Assembly (NCBI GenBank): GCA_039679945.1
Contig: JBDKTY010000127.1
Span: forward strand, 62,001 to 126,000
Source of the DNA: SbD1 sp039679945
Lineage (GTDB): Bacteria > Desulfobacterota > Syntrophobacteria > Syntrophobacterales > Syntrophobacteraceae
DNA length: 64,000 nucleotides
Direction: 5' to 3'
A program made the position numbers and the translations under genes. The stretch's first letter is position 1. Each line of letters starts with the position of its first letter. Under the pieces are notes generated by a model. The model saw only the letters and a program-made list of their open reading frames with translations. It was not told where the DNA came from and searched no databases. Of this stretch, positions 60,394 through 64,000 are shown one piece after another.

Positions 60394-62625
60394 ATGACCT
60401 CAGACCGTCCACGCCGCTCTATCGGCGTCCTGACCAGCGGTGGCGATTCACAGGGCATGAATGCCGCTGTGCGCGCCGTCGTGCGTACCGCGCTCAATCT
60501 GGGCGCTGATGTTTTCGCCATCTATGAGGGCTACGAGGGCATGATCGCGGGTGGCTCCTATATCAGGCAGATGGGCTGGAGCGATGTGGGAGGCATCCTC
60601 CAGGAAGGCGGCACGATCCTTGGTTCGGCGCGTTCGGCGGCATTTCGGGAACGCGAGGGACGGCGCAAGGCAGCCCTCAACCTGATCACGAACGGTATCG
60701 AGGGTCTCGTCGTCATTGGCGGTGACGGCAGTCTCACCGGCGCCAACCTCTTTCGCCAGGAATGGCCCGATCTGCTCAAGGAACTGGTTGCCGAGGGGGC
60801 GATCGATCAGTCCACGGCCGATGCCCGTCCGTTCCTTTCCCTGGCCGGGGTGGTCGGGTCCATCGACAACGATATGTTCGGCACGGACATGACCATTGGC
60901 GCGGATACGGCCCTCCATCGCATCGTGGAAGCGGTGGATTCCATCGCCGCCACGGCCGCCAGCCACCAGCGATCTTTCGTCGTGGAAGTCATGGGCAGGC
61001 ATTGCGGCTACCTGGCGCTCATGGCCGGCCTGGCGACCGGCGCGAACTGGATCTTGATTCCGGAAAACCCGCCCCTCGATGGCTGGGAGGCGGAGATGTG
61101 CGAGGCTGTGTTTCTGGGGCGCAAGAGTGGGCGGCGTCACAACGTGGTGCTGGTTGCCGAAGGCGCCATCGACCGCGCCGGGAATCCCATCACGGCCGAT
61201 TATGTGAAACAAGTGCTCAGCGAACGCCTCAAGGAAGACACGCGCGTGACGATCCTGGGTCATGTCCAGCGCGGCGGCGCTCCCAGCGCCTTCGATCGGA
61301 ACATGAGCACCATCGTCGGCTATGCCGCTGTCCGGGAACTGCTCGCCGCCACGCCCGACAGCGAGCCGCGGATGATCGGCATTCGCGACAACGAGATCGC
61401 CCTTTCGCCGCTCATGGAAAATGTGCACCAGAAAAACCGCGTAGAGGAGCTTATCAAAGCCGGCAACTACGCGGAGGCCATGAAACTGCGCGGCCGCGGT
61501 TTTGTCGAAACCTACTCGATCCTGCACACGATCCTCCAGGCCCAGCCTCACCCGCCAAAGGCAGGCCAGCACCAGTTGCGGCTCGGCATCCTGCACGCCG
61601 GAGCCCCCGCGCCCGGGATGAACACGGCGGTGCGCGCGGCGGTCCGCCTGGCAATCGACCAGGGGCACGTGATCGTGGGTATCCGAAACGGCGTGGCGGG
61701 ACTGCTCAACGGCGATATCCACGAGTTGGGCTGGATGACTGTCCACGGGTGGGTTGCCAAGGGTGGAGCGGAACTGGGCACCGGACGCAGACTGCTCAAA
61801 AACGATGAGTATGTGACCATCGCCCAGCGGCTGTCCGAATTTGGGATTGACGGTCTACTGGTTATCAGCGGCTGGTCCGGCTATCAATTTGCCCACGAAC
61901 TGTTTGTCCACCGCGCGGTGGACCGTGCCCTGCGCATTCCGGTCATCTGCGTTCCGGCCTCGATCAACAACGACCTGCCCGGCGCGGGGTTCAGCATCGG
62001 CGCCGATACGGCGCTCAACACCATCGTGCAGAACGTGGACAAGCTCAAGGAATCGGCCGTCGCCTCCCAGCGCTGCTATGTGGTGGAAGTGATGGGATAT
62101 GACTGCGGCTATCTTGCGCTCATGGGTGGACTGGCCACGGGCGCGGAACGCATCTATCTGCCCGAGGAGGGCATCGCTCTGGATGCCTTGCGTGACGACG
62201 TTGCCCGCCTGACGGAGGGTTTCAGCCACGGGAAACGTCTGGGCCTGATCATTCGCGGCGAGCACGCGGACCCGCACTACACGACCGATTTCCTGACCAG
62301 GCTCTTCGAGAAGGAAGGCGGCAGCCTCTTCGATGTGCGGCGCTCGATCCTGGGCCACATCCAGCAGGGAGGGCGCCCCACGCCTTTCGACCGCATCCAG
62401 GCTACCCGTCTCACGGCGCGAGCCCTGGCTCGCCTCATCGATCTGGCAAGCAGCGGAGCCGCGGCCGCCGAAGCGGTCGGCCGTCAGGCGGGCAAGATCG
62501 GGTTCACGAACCTGGCCAACCTCGGCGAATTGATGGAGCCGGTCAGCCGGCGCCCGCTGCAGCAGCCCTGGGTGAAAATCAAAACCGTGGCCGAGATGAT
62601 GGCCGAACTGCGGCCTCGGGCGTAG
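60394..62625 (+). CDS. Eukaryote-type tandem 6-phosphofructokinase
   Basis: The 743-residue protein has two PFK halves. The N-half (1-370) is catalytic: GVLTSGGDSQGMNAAVRA, VVIGGDGSLTGAN, VVGSIDNDMFGTDMTIGADTAL and VMGRHCGYLAL. GGDGS and Gly before SIDND indicate ATP rather than pyrophosphate use. The C-half (390-743) keeps the fold (LGILHAGAPAPGMNTAVRAA, FSIGADTALNTIV) but has lost GGDGS (now ISGWSGYQ) and has INND for IDND, so it is probably regulatory, as in animal and fungal enzymes. The start follows GAGG by 7 nt. It stands alone between two spacers. Confidence 0.93.
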   Translation: MTSDRPRRSIGVLTSGGDSQGMNAAVRAVVRTALNLGADVFAIYEGYEGMIAGGSYIRQMGWSDVGGILQEGGTILGSARSAAFREREGRRKAALNLITNGIEGLVVIGGDGSLTGANLFRQEWPDLLKELVAEGAIDQSTADARPFLSLAGVVGSIDNDMFGTDMTIGADTALHRIVEAVDSIAATAASHQRSFVVEVMGRHCGYLALMAGLATGANWILIPENPPLDGWEAEMCEAVFLGRKSGRRHNVVLVAEGAIDRAGNPITADYVKQVLSERLKEDTRVTILGHVQRGGAPSAFDRNMSTIVGYAAVRELLAATPDSEPRMIGIRDNEIALSPLMENVHQKNRVEELIKAGNYAEAMKLRGRGFVETYSILHTILQAQPHPPKAGQHQLRLGILHAGAPAPGMNTAVRAAVRLAIDQGHVIVGIRNGVAGLLNGDIHELGWMTVHGWVAKGGAELGTGRRLLKNDEYVTIAQRLSEFGIDGLLVISGWSGYQFAHELFVHRAVDRALRIPVICVPASINNDLPGAGFSIGADTALNTIVQNVDKLKESAVASQRCYVVEVMGYDCGYLALMGGLATGAERIYLPEEGIALDALRDDVARLTEGFSHGKRLGLIIRGEHADPHYTTDFLTRLFEKEGGSLFDVRRSILGHIQQGGRPTPFDRIQATRLTARALARLIDLASSGAAAAEAVGRQAGKIGFTNLANLGELMEPVSRRPLQQPWVKIKTVAEMMAELRPRA

Positions 62626-63068
62626 GAGCGAGGGCAGATATTCCGCTGAACGAGGAAGCTCCGTGCCTCCTCAAGAAGAAGACACGCGACTTGCTGATGG
62701 CGTCTCTAAGAGAATGGCGCCGCCACTGCTTGAACCGAAACGTGGCGATTGCGGGGATTACGGGTATTTTTTTCGAATTGATGTAAGCGTTGCTTGATTG
62801 TGGAGTCTATGTAACTGAGCATAGTCCGTTGGATGGTCGCGACCGGTGGTTTGTTCCGAAGAGTTGGAAAATCAAAGGGCTCGAGTCGTATGACTCAGGC
62901 CCTTGTAGGTTGAGGCGCGGGAATAGTTCGAACACTCTCCCGGCCGTCGCTCCGGATCACGTCCGATCCGTCGCATGCCGATAATCAATAAAGCTTCGCC
63001 GCGGGACAGAATCAGGTCTGCCACCCCCGGCACGGCGTCCCTTGAGTGCGGGAGCAGCAGGTAGTGCC
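62626..63068. other. Spacer downstream of phosphofructokinase
   Basis: No supported gene, RNA or repeat. A weak hairpin only; composition average. Confidence 0.4.
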
Positions 63069-63230
63069 CTAATCCTCAAACTCTTCCCCGGGTCTTTTTT
63101 CCTCGATGGATAAGATGAGGATCATGCACCATATCAAGAGCACGAAGGCAATACAATGGTCTGGCACCTTCATCAAAAAAGATAACCCGAAATCCGGGTA
63201 GTTGGCGAAATACTGAGTCCATCCCTGCAT
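63069..63230 (-). CDS. Small single-pass membrane protein (53 aa)
   Basis: ATG 63230 has AGGAGA 5-6 nt upstream. The product begins MQGWTQYFANYPDFGLSFLM, then a hydrophobic span CIAFVLLIWCMILILSIEE and a charged end EKRPGEEFED. It has one transmembrane helix and an acidic cytoplasmic tail. No family is recognised. It appears in isolation near the right edge. Confidence 0.5.
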   Translation of the reverse strand: MQGWTQYFANYPDFGLSFLMKVPDHCIAFVLLIWCMILILSIEEKRPGEEFED

Positions 63231-64000
63231 GATACTTCTCCTCGCGATTGCCAGCCTGAGGCTTCGGTCCGCTTGTGAACCGCGGGCGCATTGCCTGCGC
63301 CCTGATCATCATGGTTTCGGAAATTGGCACATGCACGACATCTCCTTCCGAAGGGGAGCCGTTCCGGGACTTTCCCCGGAGTGCCGGTAGCCGCGGTGCC
63401 GAGATGCGCGATGGACTTCCCGTTGGCAATTCCAGTCGTGGGGTATGGAGAGAAGGACTGTGGGATCTAGCTAAGCAGCGCGGAGACGAACTGAGGAAGC
63501 CTGACTAATGCATCGACTATTTACGAGGGTATACCGATGATTATTCCAAGAGCATCTAAATAGGCATTTCTTGCCTGTCTATCCAAATGTTACGCTGGGC
63601 CAGGATCTTGCTGATTGTCACCCTAAAACTGCTCTGTAATAGCGGGTTCCCGCAATACTTTGCCTGGAAGCCCCTGCATCAGGGCCCGCTTAACCTCCTT
63701 GGTACGAGTCAAATACTGAACCGGGCGATTTCCGCCCGCCACGCCATTGGCGTGGAGACGCTTAATTCGGAGAGCAAAAATCATGCCCCGTTATTGGTTT
63801 GGGGCGTTCCGAATCATGGCGCTTCGTCGGAAACTATGTTGATTTCCGACCGAGTGCCGGTTTTACAGCAGGATACCGCTTTCGACAAGCATTATTAGGC
63901 ACTGGTTGGTTCTTTTTTCTTAGCAAATCGTACCCAGTTATCATTACTTTTATGAACCGACGGGCCGGCAAATCCGCAAACCGGTACATAAATGGGCCAA
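63231..64000. other. Right-hand edge, no supported gene
   Basis: A frame at 63587-63898 is open but has no ribosome site and no recognisable features. No tRNA or repeat of the families above was seen to the edge. Confidence 0.4.

Noticed and set aside
60448..61746. 432-codon frame antisense to phosphofructokinase
   Set aside because: GC-rich third-position bias in the real gene keeps the opposite frame open; no ribosome site or domain is seen.
63587..63898. 103-codon frame near the right edge
   Set aside because: A hydrophobic start but no ribosome site, and the rest looks non-coding.

Overview
The window suggests a strictly anaerobic, flagellated member of the Desulfobacterota, most likely a Syntrophobacter-like sulfate reducer or syntroph; this assignment is inference, with no 16S rRNA in view. 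Grounds: an flgM operon paired with a DVU0524-family gene, a PxxKW-family Cys-rich protein, a periplasmic [NiFe] hydrogenase with its maturation genes, a four-subunit 2-oxoacid:ferredoxin oxidoreductase, an acyl-CoA dehydrogenase with an EtfAB whose EtfA carries ferredoxin clusters, and what look like several in-frame UGA (selenocysteine) codons. Base composition is moderately GC-rich; the acyltransferase at 23 kb and some spacers are more AT-rich.

Layout. 0-2 kb: flagellar regulation (flgM behind a sigma-28-like promoter) and a truncated gene leaving the left edge. 2-10 kb: a minus-strand run for cell wall, cofactors and tRNA modification (folP, glmM, coaX, ldcA, a serine hydrolase, mpl, queH, DUF1285). 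10-14 kb: the most unusual locus, an ArsR-headed operon of thiol/redox genes. Three successive reading frames are interrupted only by TGA, each followed by a compact hairpin at the distance expected of a bacterial SECIS. One is a rhodanese-DsbD-thioredoxin fusion with TGA at both expected rhodanese cysteines. The operon also holds a deleted thioredoxin reductase remnant and a 184-bp MITE inserted exactly at a stop codon. 14-21 kb: small proteins, a PFL-family protein with an ACT protein, and hydrogenase structural and maturation genes. 21-29 kb: AAA ATPase, acyltransferase, agmatine-to-putrescine genes (aguA, aguB), and a sigma-54 response regulator next to a matching activator-site array plus -24/-12 promoter. 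30-38 kb: a fatty-acid operon (yceD-rpmF-plsX ... fabG-fabF) with acyl-CoA dehydrogenase and etfBA inside it. 38-47 kb: gltX, porGDAB, dnaX-ybaB-recR, two tRNA-Ser genes. 47-55 kb: tadA, a probable structured RNA, cell-wall hydrolase and transpeptidase genes, a mitochondrial-EFG1-like EF-G, tRNA-Asn. 55-56 kb: debris of two recombinases and an IS1182-type transposase. 56-60 kb: a RiPP-like locus with two paralogous radical SAM/SPASM enzymes divergent from a 58-residue Cys-rich precursor candidate. 60-64 kb: a eukaryote-type double-domain phosphofructokinase and a small membrane protein.

A family of short elements of about 70-125 bp, with a strong central palindrome and imperfect terminal inverted repeats, occurs at least six times and lies within or beside several decayed genes. 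All product calls rest on reading motifs and remembered family features; no database search was run.
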